Source of the DNA: Psychrobacillus sp042945595
GTDB lineage: Bacteria; Bacillota; Bacilli; Bacillales_A; Planococcaceae
Length of the DNA: 64,000 nt
Direction of reading: 5' to 3'
Assembly: GCF_042945595.1 (NCBI RefSeq)
Contig: NZ_CP168493.1
Coordinates: 3,873,501-3,937,500 of the forward strand
Position numbers and translations under genes: made by a program. The number at the start of each line of letters is the position of its first letter. Positions within the stretch are counted from its first letter, which is position 1. This document shows, in pieces, positions 1 to 9,069 of the stretch. The notes beneath the pieces are model-generated. The model worked only from the letters and a program-made list of their open reading frames with translations, did no database searches and was not told where the DNA came from.

Positions 1-714
1 AGTCAGCATACAACTTTCCACTTGATTTTTGGATTTTGTCTTGCATTAGGAATATTTAGTCTCATCACTTCGTTCTTCCTGTATGTTCCTGCAATTGAAA
101 AACTAACAAAAACAGCTGAAACAAAAGGATTCAAACTATCTAACTTTGTAGAACCGAAGGCATTGCCTATTGCATTCATAACATTAGCGATTGCTTTCTG
201 TTATTCTAGTGTTCTTTCCTTTATCAACTTTTATGCTATTGAAATTAACCTAGTGAATGCAGCAAGTTTCTTCTTTATTGTATATGCTATAGCGATTCTA
301 GTATCCCGCCCATTTACTGGTCGTCTTATGGATGCCAAAGGTGCAAACTATATTATGTATCCTGCCTTTCTTATTCTCGGTACAGGTATGCTACTCTTAA
401 GCACAGCAAGCACCAGCTTCACATTATTATTAGCCGGTGCACTTATTGGTCTTGGGTTCGGGAATATGCAATCTACTACTCAAGCGGTAGCTGTAAAGCT
501 AAGCCCTCCTCATCGTATTGGGCTCGCAACTTCTACTTTCTTTATCTTCTTCGATGCAGGTCTCGGATTTGGTCCATATGTACTTGGATACATCATTCCT
601 CTAACCGGTTATAGCACGTTATATGTAATTTTAGGAATAGTAGCTATTATTACAATCATTCCATATATCTTCTTACATGGTCGAAAAGAAAAAGCAAATT
701 TTCTTACAGAATAA
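1..714 (+). CDS. MFS transporter, C-terminal part (runs off left edge)
   Basis: The reading frame is open from base 1 to the stop at 712-714, so this is the last roughly 237 residues of a longer protein whose start lies outside the window. It is strongly hydrophobic, with about seven predicted membrane segments and a short charged loop with a 'RPFTGRLMDAKG' motif, the kind of loop found between paired helices of major facilitator superfamily permeases. The tail is cytosolic and basic ('HGRKEKANFLTE'). A drug or metabolite exporter is likely, but the substrate cannot be read. An in-frame TTG at 22 is not a credible start. A bidirectional terminator overlaps the stop codon. Confidence 0.8.
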   Translation, partial: SQHTTFHLIFGFCLALGIFSLITSFFLYVPAIEKLTKTAETKGFKLSNFVEPKALPIAFITLAIAFCYSSVLSFINFYAIEINLVNAASFFFIVYAIAILVSRPFTGRLMDAKGANYIMYPAFLILGTGMLLLSTASTSFTLLLAGALIGLGFGNMQSTTQAVAVKLSPPHRIGLATSTFFIFFDAGLGFGPYVLGYIIPLTGYSTLYVILGIVAIITIIPYIFLHGRKEKANFLTE

Positions 715-760
715 AATAAGAAGAGGCTATCCACTTTATAGGATAGCCCCTTCTTATTTT
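713..760. terminator. Bidirectional terminator between MFS gene and copD
   Basis: A 20-bp perfect stem (713-732 with 741-760) has an 8-nt loop. The stem core is GC-rich (GAGGCTATCC) and its ends are AAAATAAG/CTTATTTT, giving a U-tract in both directions. It ends the plus-strand MFS gene and the minus-strand copCD operon, whose stop codon lies inside it at 754-756. Confidence 0.9.
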
Positions 761-1836
761 ATACTCCATATTAACGCTAAATAGCCAGAAAGTACGAATA
801 GAATACTCAGTAAAAACGTTATGAATGGTGGAGCTTTTTTAAGAAAAGCGTAGACAGTTAAACCAATGAACAGAATCGCTAATAATAACAGGGATAAGCC
901 TGTAGCATTTATCGTTAGTTCTACACGAAACACTTGTAAACTTTGTCCTTGATAAAAGTAGCTAAATAATTTGGAAGGTCCTTCATTTTTGAACGTATTT
1001 TCACTTGGTGGTGATTGGTGGCCAAGTGCCGCAGTGACAGAAAAAATGAGTAACACTAATAAGCTTTCTACTCTAGCCCAAGGTTTCGGATTAAAGCTCG
1101 GGTCATTTTGTAGTTTCTTTTTGATGAATACGCCATTTATAATTGCGTACACAAGTAATGGAATGATTAATAGATGTTTGATCAACAGAAGTTGGCCGTA
1201 TGGTAGCATCCAGGAATCCGTATAAGCAGCAAAATCAACTACAAACGTCATGAGCAGCAATCCAGAAATAATCGTTATACCGAAGCATGCTGATGCAACC
1301 GGTGTAAACCATTTTAAAAAGTTCAACCAATTTGAAAAACCTCTTGAAAACCAACTCACCATTAATAAAATACCAATCCAAACGGTAACCACTGTAAAAT
1401 GGGTAGTATGTGTAATAAACCCATTTAGGTGCTCAATAGGACTCGCGTGGCTTGCCCAACCTAATCCCAAAATTAAGAGAAATGTAAGGATAAATCCTCC
1501 AATTGAATACGCACGATTTGTGTGATCCTCAAAAAATAGAAGGAAGATGACCAATATGGTAGCTACTAAAAAAGTAAAAATCCACGCTTTACCTACTTCA
1601 AACGTATAAAGTACCATTTGAAGTGTCCCCACAAATTCATTTCCTCTATCCAAATTTAACACTAGTAGTAAAATAGGAATAAAAGAAAAAAAAGCAATTC
1701 CTATCGTAGCAATAACTTGTAACCATCTCTGTACATTTATTTCTGGTTTTAAAGTGCTCGGCACAAGCGCAATAAGAAAGCTGCCAATCAAAAGCGAAAA
1801 ACAGAGATATACTAAAATTTCACTTATCGTAATCAT
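754..1836 (-). CDS. copD: CopD-family copper-resistance membrane protein
   Basis: A 360-residue integral membrane protein with about eight or nine hydrophobic helices, matching the CopD family (copper import or resistance). The family's central block is seen around residues 140-260, with histidine-containing helices ('HTTHFTVVTVW', 'KHLLIIPLLVYA'). It follows copC by 9 bp on the same strand. In B. subtilis the equivalent YcnJ is a single CopC-CopD fusion; here the two parts are separate genes. The protein probably works with the extracytoplasmic CopC to move copper across the membrane. The ribosome site is weak, which suggests coupling to copC. Function in copper uptake rather than export is inferred from family knowledge. 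Confidence 0.8.
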   Translation of the reverse strand: MITISEILVYLCFSLLIGSFLIALVPSTLKPEINVQRWLQVIATIGIAFFSFIPILLLVLNLDRGNEFVGTLQMVLYTFEVGKAWIFTFLVATILVIFLLFFEDHTNRAYSIGGFILTFLLILGLGWASHASPIEHLNGFITHTTHFTVVTVWIGILLMVSWFSRGFSNWLNFLKWFTPVASACFGITIISGLLLMTFVVDFAAYTDSWMLPYGQLLLIKHLLIIPLLVYAIINGVFIKKKLQNDPSFNPKPWARVESLLVLLIFSVTAALGHQSPPSENTFKNEGPSKLFSYFYQGQSLQVFRVELTINATGLSLLLLAILFIGLTVYAFLKKAPPFITFLLSILFVLSGYLALIWSIK

Positions 1837-1845
1837 GAATCTATC

Positions 1846-2388
1846 TTATTTCTTTCTACGCAACCAGATGAAAAGCCCACCAATGATTACGATTAACCCA
1901 ATTACAACGAAAGGCACTACATTGGAAGATGATTTAACTTCCTCTTTCTGTTCTACTGTTGTTGGCGTAGCTGCAGGTGCTGAAGTTGTATTTGCTTGTT
2001 CTACTTTTTCACCTTCCATTGGTGTTTCAGAAGATGCGGGAACCTCTACAGTGAATGGTATATTCCCTTCGATCTGATGTCCGTCTACTCCAACAATGTT
2101 CCAGTTTATTTCATAATTTCCGTTGTCCAAAGGAATAGATAAAGTACCTTCCAACTTTTCTTCATTTATTATAATATTATCGACAGGAATTGTTTCACCA
2201 GTTGAACTTTTTAGTTCAAACGTGCTACTTTGTTCTAATTTACCTTCAAACGTTAACTTAATTTCACTCAGTTGTTCTGTCACTACCTCTCCATTTGCAG
2301 GATTGGAATTCTCTAACCCCGTATGTGCAAACGCGCTATTTGCAAATGTAAACATAAAAACAAATGCTATGAATATTATTTTTTTCAT
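1846..2388 (-). CDS. copC: CopC-domain copper-binding protein, membrane-anchored
   Basis: A 180-residue protein with an N-terminal signal peptide (residues 1-21, cleavage after 'FANSAFA'), so that the mature protein would begin with His, the copper ligand typical of CopC domains ('HTGLENSNPANGE'). The domain ends with the family's 'GVDGHQIEGNIPF' motif near residue 105. A Ser/Thr/Glu-rich linker (about 118-155) leads to a C-terminal transmembrane helix and a basic 'LRRKK' stop, so it is anchored outside the cell. A good ribosome site (AGGAGG) lies upstream. First gene of copC-copD. Confidence 0.85.
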   Translation of the reverse strand: MKKIIFIAFVFMFTFANSAFAHTGLENSNPANGEVVTEQLSEIKLTFEGKLEQSSTFELKSSTGETIPVDNIIINEEKLEGTLSIPLDNGNYEINWNIVGVDGHQIEGNIPFTVEVPASSETPMEGEKVEQANTTSAPAATPTTVEQKEEVKSSSNVVPFVVIGLIVIIGGLFIWLRRKK

Positions 2389-2468
2389 AAAAATTCCTCC
2401 TAAATTAAATTTACATCACTTAGTATAACCAAACTTTGTGTTGAAAGTATGAAATACGTTTCAACACG

Positions 2469-2497
2469 AAAAAGAGGAGCCTCATTCGCATCCTCTA
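2469..2497 (-). terminator. Terminator of the amino-acid ABC operon
   Basis: Read on the minus strand, a 6-bp stem (AGAGGA/TCCTCT) is followed by TTTTTC. It is nested inside a larger imperfect inverted repeat (2459-2480 with 2511-2530, arms beginning TTCAACACGAA). It lies about 70 bp after the ATPase stop and before the copC promoter region. Confidence 0.7.
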
Positions 2498-2567
2498 CAT
2501 AATAAATAAAGCTTCCTCTTCGTGTTGAAGGGAAGCCACAATAATATCCTATGAATCCAAAACACAA

Positions 2568-3302
2568 TTATTTTAAAGTTCGTTTTAAAAATTCTCTCGT
2601 ACGCTCTTGAGTAGGGCTATTAAAGATTTGTTCTGGTGGTCCTTCTTCGGCGATAACCCCTTTGTCCATAAATACAACTCGATCCGAAACTTCTTTTGCA
2701 AACTCCATTTCATGCGTAACGATTAACATGGTAAGTCCTGTTCCAGCTAGTTCCTTCATGACTTTCAGAACTTCTCCTACCATTTCAGGATCGAGCGCAG
2801 AAGTTGGTTCATCGAATAGCATGACATCTGGTTCCATCGATAATGCTCGAGCAATTGCGACACGTTGCTTTTGACCACCTGATAATTGGCTTGGTTTTGC
2901 ATTCACGTATTGATCCATACCAACGACTTTTAAATATTTTAGCGCTGTTTTTTCAGCTTCTTCTTTAGAGCGTTTCAGTACTTTCACTTGTCCAACAACA
3001 CAATTGCTCAATACATTGTGATTATTAAATAAGTTAAACTGTTGGAAAACCATTCCTAATTTTGTCCGATATGCATGAATATCATGTTTATCATTTAAAA
3101 TATTTTCCCCATGATAGATAATTTGTCCACCACTTGGTTTTTCTAAAAGATTAATACAACGAAGAAGAGTGGACTTACCCGATCCAGAGGAACCTATAAT
3201 ACATACTACTTCTCCTTTTTCAACGGAAAAATCGATATCTTTTAATACTTCATGCGTTCCAAAGGATTTATTTAAATGTTGAACTTTAATCACGTTTTCC
3301 AT
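2568..3302 (-). CDS. Amino-acid ABC transporter ATPase (lysine-regulated operon)
   Basis: A 244-residue ABC ATPase of the polar amino-acid uptake group (GlnQ/HisP type). Walker A 'GSSGSGKST' is at residues 37-45, the Q-loop region 'GMVFQQFNLF' near 83, the signature 'LSGGQKQRV' near 140 and Walker B 'MLFDEPTSALDPE' near 160; the H-loop His follows in 'VTHEM'. It powers import by the permease encoded 17 bp upstream. It is the last gene of the operon SBP-permease-ATPase, which begins with a lysine riboswitch, so lysine is the most likely substrate. Confidence 0.9.
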   Translation of the reverse strand: MENVIKVQHLNKSFGTHEVLKDIDFSVEKGEVVCIIGSSGSGKSTLLRCINLLEKPSGGQIIYHGENILNDKHDIHAYRTKLGMVFQQFNLFNNHNVLSNCVVGQVKVLKRSKEEAEKTALKYLKVVGMDQYVNAKPSQLSGGQKQRVAIARALSMEPDVMLFDEPTSALDPEMVGEVLKVMKELAGTGLTMLIVTHEMEFAKEVSDRVVFMDKGVIAEEGPPEQIFNSPTQERTREFLKRTLK

Positions 3303-3319
3303 ACTTTATCACCCTTTGT

Positions 3320-4078
3320 TTACTGAATTCCAGCATTGTTTTTTGGCAGTGTGATTTGCGTTGTTTGACCAATCATACTGTAATTTGCTGGTCCTTCTAG
3401 TTTTCTTTCAATATATCGCAAAATTAACGTTACGGTAAAGGTCATGACGAAATACAAAATACACGCAACGAAAAACGGCTCAAAATATTTAAAACTAATT
3501 CCCGCAACAGTTTTTGTTTGGAAATATAGTTCCGTTACTCCTATTACATTTAATACGGAGGTATCCTTAATATTGATGATGAATTGGTTACCTGTTGCTG
3601 GCAAAATATTACGAATTACTTGCGGTAATATAACCTGAAACATTGTTTGTAGATGATTCATACCGATTGCTTGTGCTGCTTCAAATTGTCCCTTTTCAAT
3701 CGAAATAACTCCACCACGAACGATTTCCGCCATATAAGAACCTGTGTTAATAGATACGATAAATATAGCTGCAACAGTTCGGTCCATGTCTACACCAAAA
3801 GCCATAGCGGAACCATAAAATATAACCATTGCTTGTACAATCATTGGAGTTCCACGGAAAAACTCTATATATACGGAAAGAATTATATTCACTATTTTTA
3901 AAATAACTCGTTTTACTTTTCTTTCAGGTGTTGGTATTGTACGAATAACTCCTGCTAGCAAACCTATAATTGCACCTATAATAGTACTAATTATGGAGAT
4001 TAAGAGTGTCATGCCTGCTCCACGAAGAAACAATGGCCAATTATTTATAATCATTGAAATAATCCACTCGATACTCAT
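3320..4078 (-). CDS. Amino-acid ABC transporter permease
   Basis: A 252-residue membrane protein of the HisM/GlnP permease family, with about five helices. The conserved EAA loop that contacts the ATPase is visible as 'GQFEAAQAIGMNHLQ' near residues 138-152. The N-terminal 'LFLRGAGMTLLISI' block is typical of the family, and 'EFFRGTPMIVQ' is the usual cytoplasmic motif. It lies between the binding-protein gene, with a hairpin in the gap, and the ATPase gene. Substrate assignment to lysine rests on the riboswitch at the head of the operon, not on the protein itself. Confidence 0.9.
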   Translation of the reverse strand: MSIEWIISMIINNWPLFLRGAGMTLLISIISTIIGAIIGLLAGVIRTIPTPERKVKRVILKIVNIILSVYIEFFRGTPMIVQAMVIFYGSAMAFGVDMDRTVAAIFIVSINTGSYMAEIVRGGVISIEKGQFEAAQAIGMNHLQTMFQVILPQVIRNILPATGNQFIINIKDTSVLNVIGVTELYFQTKTVAGISFKYFEPFFVACILYFVMTFTVTLILRYIERKLEGPANYSMIGQTTQITLPKNNAGIQ

Positions 4079-4100
4079 ACTTTCCCTCCTTTACATATCA

Positions 4101-4130
4101 AAACCGGCTGCAAAAAGTAACAGCCGGTTT
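4101..4130 (-). other. Intra-operon hairpin after the binding-protein gene
   Basis: A perfect 10-bp stem AAACCGGCTG/CAGCCGGTTT with a 10-nt loop lies 10 bp beyond the stop of the substrate-binding protein gene. On the minus strand it is followed by only TTTT then GATAT, so it is a weak terminator or 3'-end stabiliser. Such a hairpin would favour binding-protein mRNA over that of permease and ATPase. Confidence 0.75.
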
Positions 4131-4140
4131 GCTTTCCTCA

Positions 4141-4998
4141 TTATTCAGCAGCTGGTTGATTTTGAATTGCTTTATCCATAATTTCTTGACGTTCTTCTTC
4201 AGAAACTTTTGCTAATATTTCATTAATCTTTTCTGTTAATTTACTACCTTTTTTAAGGCCAACCGCTACTGCCGTCTCTTCTTCATCCGCAACGAATCCA
4301 TCTTCAAATTCTACCATTGCAAAATTTGGATTTGCGGAAGAAGCGCTAATTCCTTCAGGACGTTCAGATACGTACCCATCAATTACACCTGACTCCAATG
4401 CAACGCGCATCGCAGGAAAGTTATCCGATGCTGGTTGTTTTTTTACACCTTTAATTTGATCGATTACTCCGTAGTGAGAAGTATTCAACTGACCAGTGAC
4501 TTTTGCCCCACTAAAATCTTGAATAGAAGTAGCTCCTTCATAAGGTCCGCCCTTTTTAACGACCATTACAAAGTTTGATGTGTAATAGTTTTCAGAAAAA
4601 TCGATTGTTTTTTTACGCTCTGCTGTTGGAGACATACCTGCAATAATTGCATCTATCTTTTTTGATTCTAATGAAGGGACTAATCCATCCCATTCCGTTT
4701 TTACAATCACTAATTTTTTCCCTAAACCTTCTGCAATTTTCTTAGCAATCTCTACATCGTATCCACCTGCGTATTCCGCATTCCCATCAATTTTCACCCC
4801 ACCATTAGAATCATCTAATTGTGTCCAGTTAAATGGTGGATAGCCAGCTTCCAATCCTATAGTAAATGTATCTTTTTCTTTTGTATCATTTTTAGAAGAA
4901 CTTGCACCATTACTATTAGAGCTTGTTCCACATCCTGCCAATAACAACATGGTCGTAAAGAATAGCCCAATAAATATTGATAGTTTCTTTTTCATCAT
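4141..4998 (-). CDS. Amino-acid ABC transporter substrate-binding lipoprotein
   Basis: A 285-residue family 3 solute-binding protein. It has a lipoprotein signal with lipobox 'LLAG' before Cys23, then a Ser/Asn-rich tether and the mature start 'FTIGLEAGYPPFNW'. The signature 'YDVEIAKKIAEGLGKK' and 'GMSPTAERKKTIDFSE' motifs identify the polar amino-acid-binding group. Two adjacent ATG codons are possible starts; AAGGGGAG lies just upstream. It captures the amino acid outside the membrane and hands it to the permease. The gene directly follows a lysine riboswitch, so lysine is the probable ligand. Confidence 0.9.
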   Translation of the reverse strand: MMKKKLSIFIGLFFTTMLLLAGCGTSSNSNGASSSKNDTKEKDTFTIGLEAGYPPFNWTQLDDSNGGVKIDGNAEYAGGYDVEIAKKIAEGLGKKLVIVKTEWDGLVPSLESKKIDAIIAGMSPTAERKKTIDFSENYYTSNFVMVVKKGGPYEGATSIQDFSGAKVTGQLNTSHYGVIDQIKGVKKQPASDNFPAMRVALESGVIDGYVSERPEGISASSANPNFAMVEFEDGFVADEEETAVAVGLKKGSKLTEKINEILAKVSEEERQEIMDKAIQNQPAAE

Positions 4999-5058
4999 TG
5001 TTTCTCCCCTTTTAATTTTAGTTTATGTGTTTGGGTACGAAAAAAGGACAATCTATAC

Positions 5059-5086
5059 AAAAAAAGACCTGAGATGAACTCAGGTC
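5059..5086 (-). terminator. Riboswitch expression-platform terminator
   Basis: On the minus strand an 8-bp perfect stem GACCTGAG/CTCAGGTC with a 5-nt loop is followed by seven Us. It sits immediately downstream of the lysine riboswitch aptamer and 60 bp before the binding-protein gene. It would form when lysine is bound and shut the operon off. Confidence 0.9.
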
Positions 5087-5089
5087 GCA

Positions 5090-5320
5090 AAATGCATAGT
5101 TGCCCTAAATCCTCTACTTTTCCCAAATGAGATAGCACACCATTATAAACCGGGATGTTTATAATGGCAGTCCTGCAGTTCTTAACTACAGACCCAGCAA
5201 GTAATACGGAGAACTATTACAAACTTCGGCGACATTTCCTTCTCCCTAGAATCATGGCTTCTCAAACTCCACTAAGGACTGTTAAATATCGCGCCTCTAC
5301 CCCACAAATAAAGTGAGGTC
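5090..5320 (-). promoter_or_regulatory. Lysine riboswitch (L box)
   Basis: Read on the minus strand, the region shows the conserved L-box pieces in order: 'GTAGAGGCGCG' at about 5302-5292, 'GGAAATGTCGCCGAAG' at about 5240-5225, 'TTGCTGGGTCTG' near 5200-5188, 'GACTGCCA' near 5172, and 'GTGCTATCTCATTTGGGA' near 5135-5118. It is followed by an intrinsic terminator. Established knowledge: this RNA class binds lysine and turns off lysine synthesis or transport genes. Its position makes the downstream ABC importer a lysine transporter candidate. Confidence 0.93.
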
Positions 5321-5339
5321 ATATTCAATTATTGTTCAT

Positions 5340-5368
5340 AGTCTACAATAACAATAGATTTCTGTCAA
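5340..5368 (-). promoter_or_regulatory. Sigma-A promoter of the lysine-riboswitch operon
   Basis: On the minus strand a perfect -35 TTGACA (5363-5368) is separated by 17 bp from a -10 TAGACT (5340-5345, four of six matches). Transcription would start near 5333, just before the riboswitch aptamer. Confidence 0.7.
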
Positions 5369-5370
5369 CG

Positions 5371-5402
5371 AAAAGGGGGATTTTACCCATAGATGACCCC
5401 CC
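5371..5402 (-). terminator. Terminator of the frameshifted chemoreceptor gene
   Basis: On the minus strand a GGGGG/CCCCC stem closing a 17-nt loop is followed by TTTT. It lies 24 bp after the chemoreceptor stop and directly abuts the -35 box of the next transcription unit. Confidence 0.75.
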
Positions 5403-5425
5403 TTATAAATTACACATGAAATTTT

Positions 5426-7155
5426 TTATACTCTAAATCTGCTAATCTGTTCTTGTAAACTACTAGCCATATTAGCTAACGATTCCGCTGATGCTGAAAT
5501 TTCCTGCATAGATGCTAATTGTTCTTCAATAGATGCAGCCACATTTTGTGTGCCAGATGCAGCTTCATCTGCTATTTCAGCTAGTAGTTTCTCTGATTGA
5601 AGGACCTGATCTGAACCAATTGATAAGTGCTGAGCTGCAGCCGATACATCCCGCAATTGATTTGCTACATCATCCACAGATGTGCGTATTTGTTCGAATG
5701 ACTTGCCTGCTTTATGAACGACTTCTATTCCACCAGCGACTTCACTGGTTGTTTTTCCATTGATTGAACAGCGATTTTAGTTTCTTTTTGTATTAATGCT
5801 ATTAGATCTGAAATACTTTGAGCTGATTTGGCAGATTGCTCAGCTAATTTACGGACCTCATCTGCTACAACAGAAAATCCTTTTCCGTATTCTCCTGCTC
5901 TTGCAGATTCAATTGCCGCATTTAAAGCTAATAGATTTGTTTGCGTCGCTATACTTGTAATTTCTTCCACTATATTACCTATATCTTGAGAGCGCTCTCC
6001 CAATCCCCTTACAACATGTGATAATTCTGAAACTGTAACATTTATCGAACTCATTTGTTCAATAGTAGATTGAATAGCTTTATTCCCATCCAATGCTTTT
6101 CGAGAAGTTTCGATCGCATTTGTCGAAATATCTTTTGCATTAGTTGCTATTTGGTGAATACTACTAGCCATTTCTTCCACTATTTTAGTACTCTCCAACG
6201 TACTTTTTACTTGAAGCTCTGCTCCAGATGCAACCTCTTGAATAGTAGAGGCAACTTCTTCACTTGCCTTAGTAGATTCTTCAGCACTTGCCGTCAACTC
6301 TTCTGATGATGCAGCCACTTGCTCTGAAGTCCCATTTACCTGTCTCATTAACTCTCTTAATCTATACATCATACTGTTAAAGGAAGAAGTTAATACTCCA
6401 ATCTCATCTTTAGAATGATACTTACCAACAACCGTTAAATCACCATTCTCAGCTTGTACCATCAGATCTTGAATACTTTTCAGTGGATTTACGATCATGC
6501 GCACAATGACAATTCCTAGGCCAATACTAAATACAAGCGAGATGACAAAAACAACTAGGATTATTATTTTACTTGTAGTATCGCTCTTTAAGGTGTTTTT
6601 ATTTAACACTTCTGCATTATTTTCTAAATCACTTCCTAGATCCTTCATTATTGCATTTAACTTTTCTCGAAGTGGTTTAACATCTTTCTGATATGTATTA
6701 TTACCTACAGTTCCATTCCCATTCATAGCAAAATTCACAACTTTTTTTAATTCACTTACGTATTTTTCGTTCTCTTCTTTATATTGGGTAATTTTTTTCT
6801 TTTCTTTATTATTTAAGTTACTTTTCTCCAACTTGATTACTAACTCATCGTTATCATTTATATATTTCATAATCTCTTCAGATAATTCAGTTCTAGTATT
6901 TTTATTAGATGTAAGTAACATTTCTAATGCCATACCGTCTACAGCCCGATTATTAATTCGTATTTGTGCTTGCCACTTTATAGGAAGAACAGCATCCTCG
7001 TATATCGCTTTTGAGTCCTTACTCATTTGACCCATAAAATAAAAACCAGTGCCTCCGATTAAAACAAAGATGAAAATGGAAGAAAATATTAATGTAAATA
7101 ACTTCCTTGCTATTCGAACATCGCGTAATTTAACCAACAATTTTACCCCTTTCAT
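5426..7155 (-). pseudogene. Methyl-accepting chemotaxis protein split by a -1 frameshift
   Basis: The first frame (7155-5725) has an N-terminal helix (about residues 18-40), a helical periplasmic-type sensor region resembling a four-helix bundle, a second membrane helix (about 195-220), HAMP and most of the signalling domain including the hairpin tip 'TNLLALNAAIESARAGEYG'. It then runs off frame at 'SMEKQPVKSLVE'. The missing end (stop 5426) continues in the -1 frame and gives a normal receptor C-terminus 'LQEQISRFRV'. The break is at a run of five As (plus-strand Ts 5752-5756); one more A restores 'SMEKTTSEVAGG'. It may be a real mutation, a sequencing error in a homopolymer, or slippage. 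The protein would sense an external ligand and signal to CheA. Confidence 0.85.
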
Positions 7156-7437
7156 ATAACCATTGATCTAGCTTTAACTTATACACTTCACAATTTCTTA
7201 CATTTTGCAATAACTAAAAAAATTTAATATGAAATGTTACGTATATAATATACCCAACATAATGTTACTTTTGTAGTTCAAAATATATACCTCGTGAGTG
7301 TATCATAGATCCTTTGAATGTTTAGTCTTTTGAATATTGAAAAGACTTTCTACCCGTAAATTTTTCACCAATTACTGGGCCTTCAGAAAAAATAACTTTA
7401 AGAATATCTAACATAAATCCAATAAAAATCAACAAAT
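7156..7437. other. Intergenic region without recognisable gene
   Basis: AT-rich spacer upstream of the chemoreceptor gene. Apart from a probable ribosome site (AAAGGGG) before the chemoreceptor start, I see no gene, structured RNA or repeat in it. Confidence 0.6.
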
Positions 7438-7477
7438 AAAAAAACTCTCTTCAGCATCAATACGTGCTAAAAGAGAG
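7438..7477 (-). terminator. Terminator of the phn operon
   Basis: On the minus strand arms CTCTCTTTTAGCA and TGCTGAAGAGAG pair around a short loop and are followed by seven Us. It lies 6 bp after the distal phnE-like gene. Confidence 0.8.
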
Positions 7478-7483
7478 ATCTTT

Positions 7484-8278
7484 TTAAATAATCTTCTTTC
7501 TGAAATATCCAGAAATTATATCTATTAACGTAACCATTACAATAATGCCCAATAAGATGATACCTACTCGGCTCCAGTCACGAGAACTTAACGCAAATAT
7601 TAAAGGTGTACCTATACCGCCTGCTCCAATAATACCTAAAATGGCTGCAGAACGAACATTAATTTCAAATCGATATAACGTATACGATAGGAAACCCGGT
7701 AATACTTGCGGTAAAACAGCAAACCATAGAATCTGAAAGCGATTAGCTCCTGTAGTAAGTAAAGCTTCGGAGGGTCCCATATCGAGGTTTTCAATTTCTT
7801 CGGAGAATAATTTTCCTAACATACCTATCGAGTGTAAACCTAAAGCCAATACCCCTGCAAACGATCCAGGTCCTACTGCTTTTATAAACAATATAGCCAT
7901 TACTATTTCTGGAAAAGTACGCACGAAGCTAAGAACAAACTTACCTACAGCGGATGTAGCCTTTCCTTTACTCATATTATTCGCTGCCCAAAAGGCAAAT
8001 GGAACACATAAAAAACATGATATAAATGTTCCTAAAATTGCGATCATTAATGTGTCTAATAAACCTCTTAGAAGATCCTCCCCTTCAGGAAGATATACGT
8101 AATCCCAATCTGGATGAAAAATTCCACTAAAAATAGATTTTGAAATTTGACCAGCAGTTTCTTTAAAACCATTCAATGGCATACCGGAAAACGCCCAAAT
8201 ATATAGAAGAATCAACAAACCTATGATAACGTATCTTTGTAAATGCTTCTTCTTCGGTTTAGTTAATTTCTCTGTCAT
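7484..8278 (-). CDS. phnE: Phosphonate-type ABC permease, second copy
   Basis: A 264-residue membrane protein of the PhnE family with about six helices. The EAA-type ATPase contact loop is 'GPSEALLTTGANRFQ' near residues 176-190, and 'GAGGIGTPLIF' is the usual C-terminal motif. It overlaps the preceding phnE by 4 bp (ATGA), so the two are translationally coupled and probably form a heterodimeric pore. Family members carry phosphonates, phosphite or related oxyanions; the substrate is not settled by the sequence. Confidence 0.88.
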   Translation of the reverse strand: MTEKLTKPKKKHLQRYVIIGLLILLYIWAFSGMPLNGFKETAGQISKSIFSGIFHPDWDYVYLPEGEDLLRGLLDTLMIAILGTFISCFLCVPFAFWAANNMSKGKATSAVGKFVLSFVRTFPEIVMAILFIKAVGPGSFAGVLALGLHSIGMLGKLFSEEIENLDMGPSEALLTTGANRFQILWFAVLPQVLPGFLSYTLYRFEINVRSAAILGIIGAGGIGTPLIFALSSRDWSRVGIILLGIIVMVTLIDIISGYFRKKII

Positions 8279-9069
8279 ATTAACTTCTCCCGTAATTTCA
8301 TACTAATATAATCTATTAATAAAACCACAACAAGTGTATATATAATAATTGTAGAGGTTTTATCATACTCTAGAAACCCTAATGTGCGATCATAATACAA
8401 ACCTATTCCTCCTGCACCTACAAGTCCCAAAACAGCAGCTGCTCTAACATTTACCTCAAAGGTATATAAAACATACGATGTATAATGCGCTAAAATTTGT
8501 GGAATAACTCCGAAGAATATCCACTGTATTTTGTTTGCACCAACAGCCGTCATTGCTTCCAGTGGCCCTGGATCAATCGATTCAATCGCCTCATAGGTAA
8601 GCTTTGCAACTAGACCAATTGAGAATATAGATAAAGCTAAAATACCAGGAAGTGGACCTAATCCAAAGATTGCTACAAAAATAGCAGCCAACAATAAATC
8701 CGGTACTGTACGAATTAAATTTAATATAAAGCGTACAGGATAATTCCAGATAGTAGCTTTAACGATGTTACTAGCACACAGTAAAGCAATTGGAATAGCA
8801 ATAATAGAACCAAAAGTTGTCCCTAAAACGGCCATTCTAATTGTTTCAAGCATGGCTGGTGTAATGTTATCTATATAGCCCCAATTAGGCGGGAACATCT
8901 GTTTTAATAAGTCCCACATATTCGGAATACCTGTCCATAACTCCGGTAGAGATGTCTCTGTTCTTACTCCACTCAACCAGATTATTAATAGAACAAATAC
9001 AACAGTGAATATATGTTTTGTTTTTTTAGGAGGACTCGGAATGGTTTTATTAATTTTTTCGTTCGTCAT
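8275..9069 (-). CDS. phnE: Phosphonate-type ABC permease, first copy
   Basis: A 264-residue PhnE-family permease homologous to the following gene, with the loop 'GPLEAMTAVGANKIQ' near residues 178-192 and the C-terminal 'GAGGIGLYYDRTLGF'. It overlaps phnC upstream and the second phnE downstream by 4 bp each. Two different phnE genes in tandem are a common arrangement in Firmicutes phnDCEE operons. Confidence 0.88.
   Translation of the reverse strand: MTNEKINKTIPSPPKKTKHIFTVVFVLLIIWLSGVRTETSLPELWTGIPNMWDLLKQMFPPNWGYIDNITPAMLETIRMAVLGTTFGSIIAIPIALLCASNIVKATIWNYPVRFILNLIRTVPDLLLAAIFVAIFGLGPLPGILALSIFSIGLVAKLTYEAIESIDPGPLEAMTAVGANKIQWIFFGVIPQILAHYTSYVLYTFEVNVRAAAVLGLVGAGGIGLYYDRTLGFLEYDKTSTIIIYTLVVVLLIDYISMKLREKLI

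Noticed and set aside
971..1525. Plus-strand ORFs opposite copD
   Set aside because: They are antisense shadows of an intact membrane-protein gene, with no ribosome site or family pattern.
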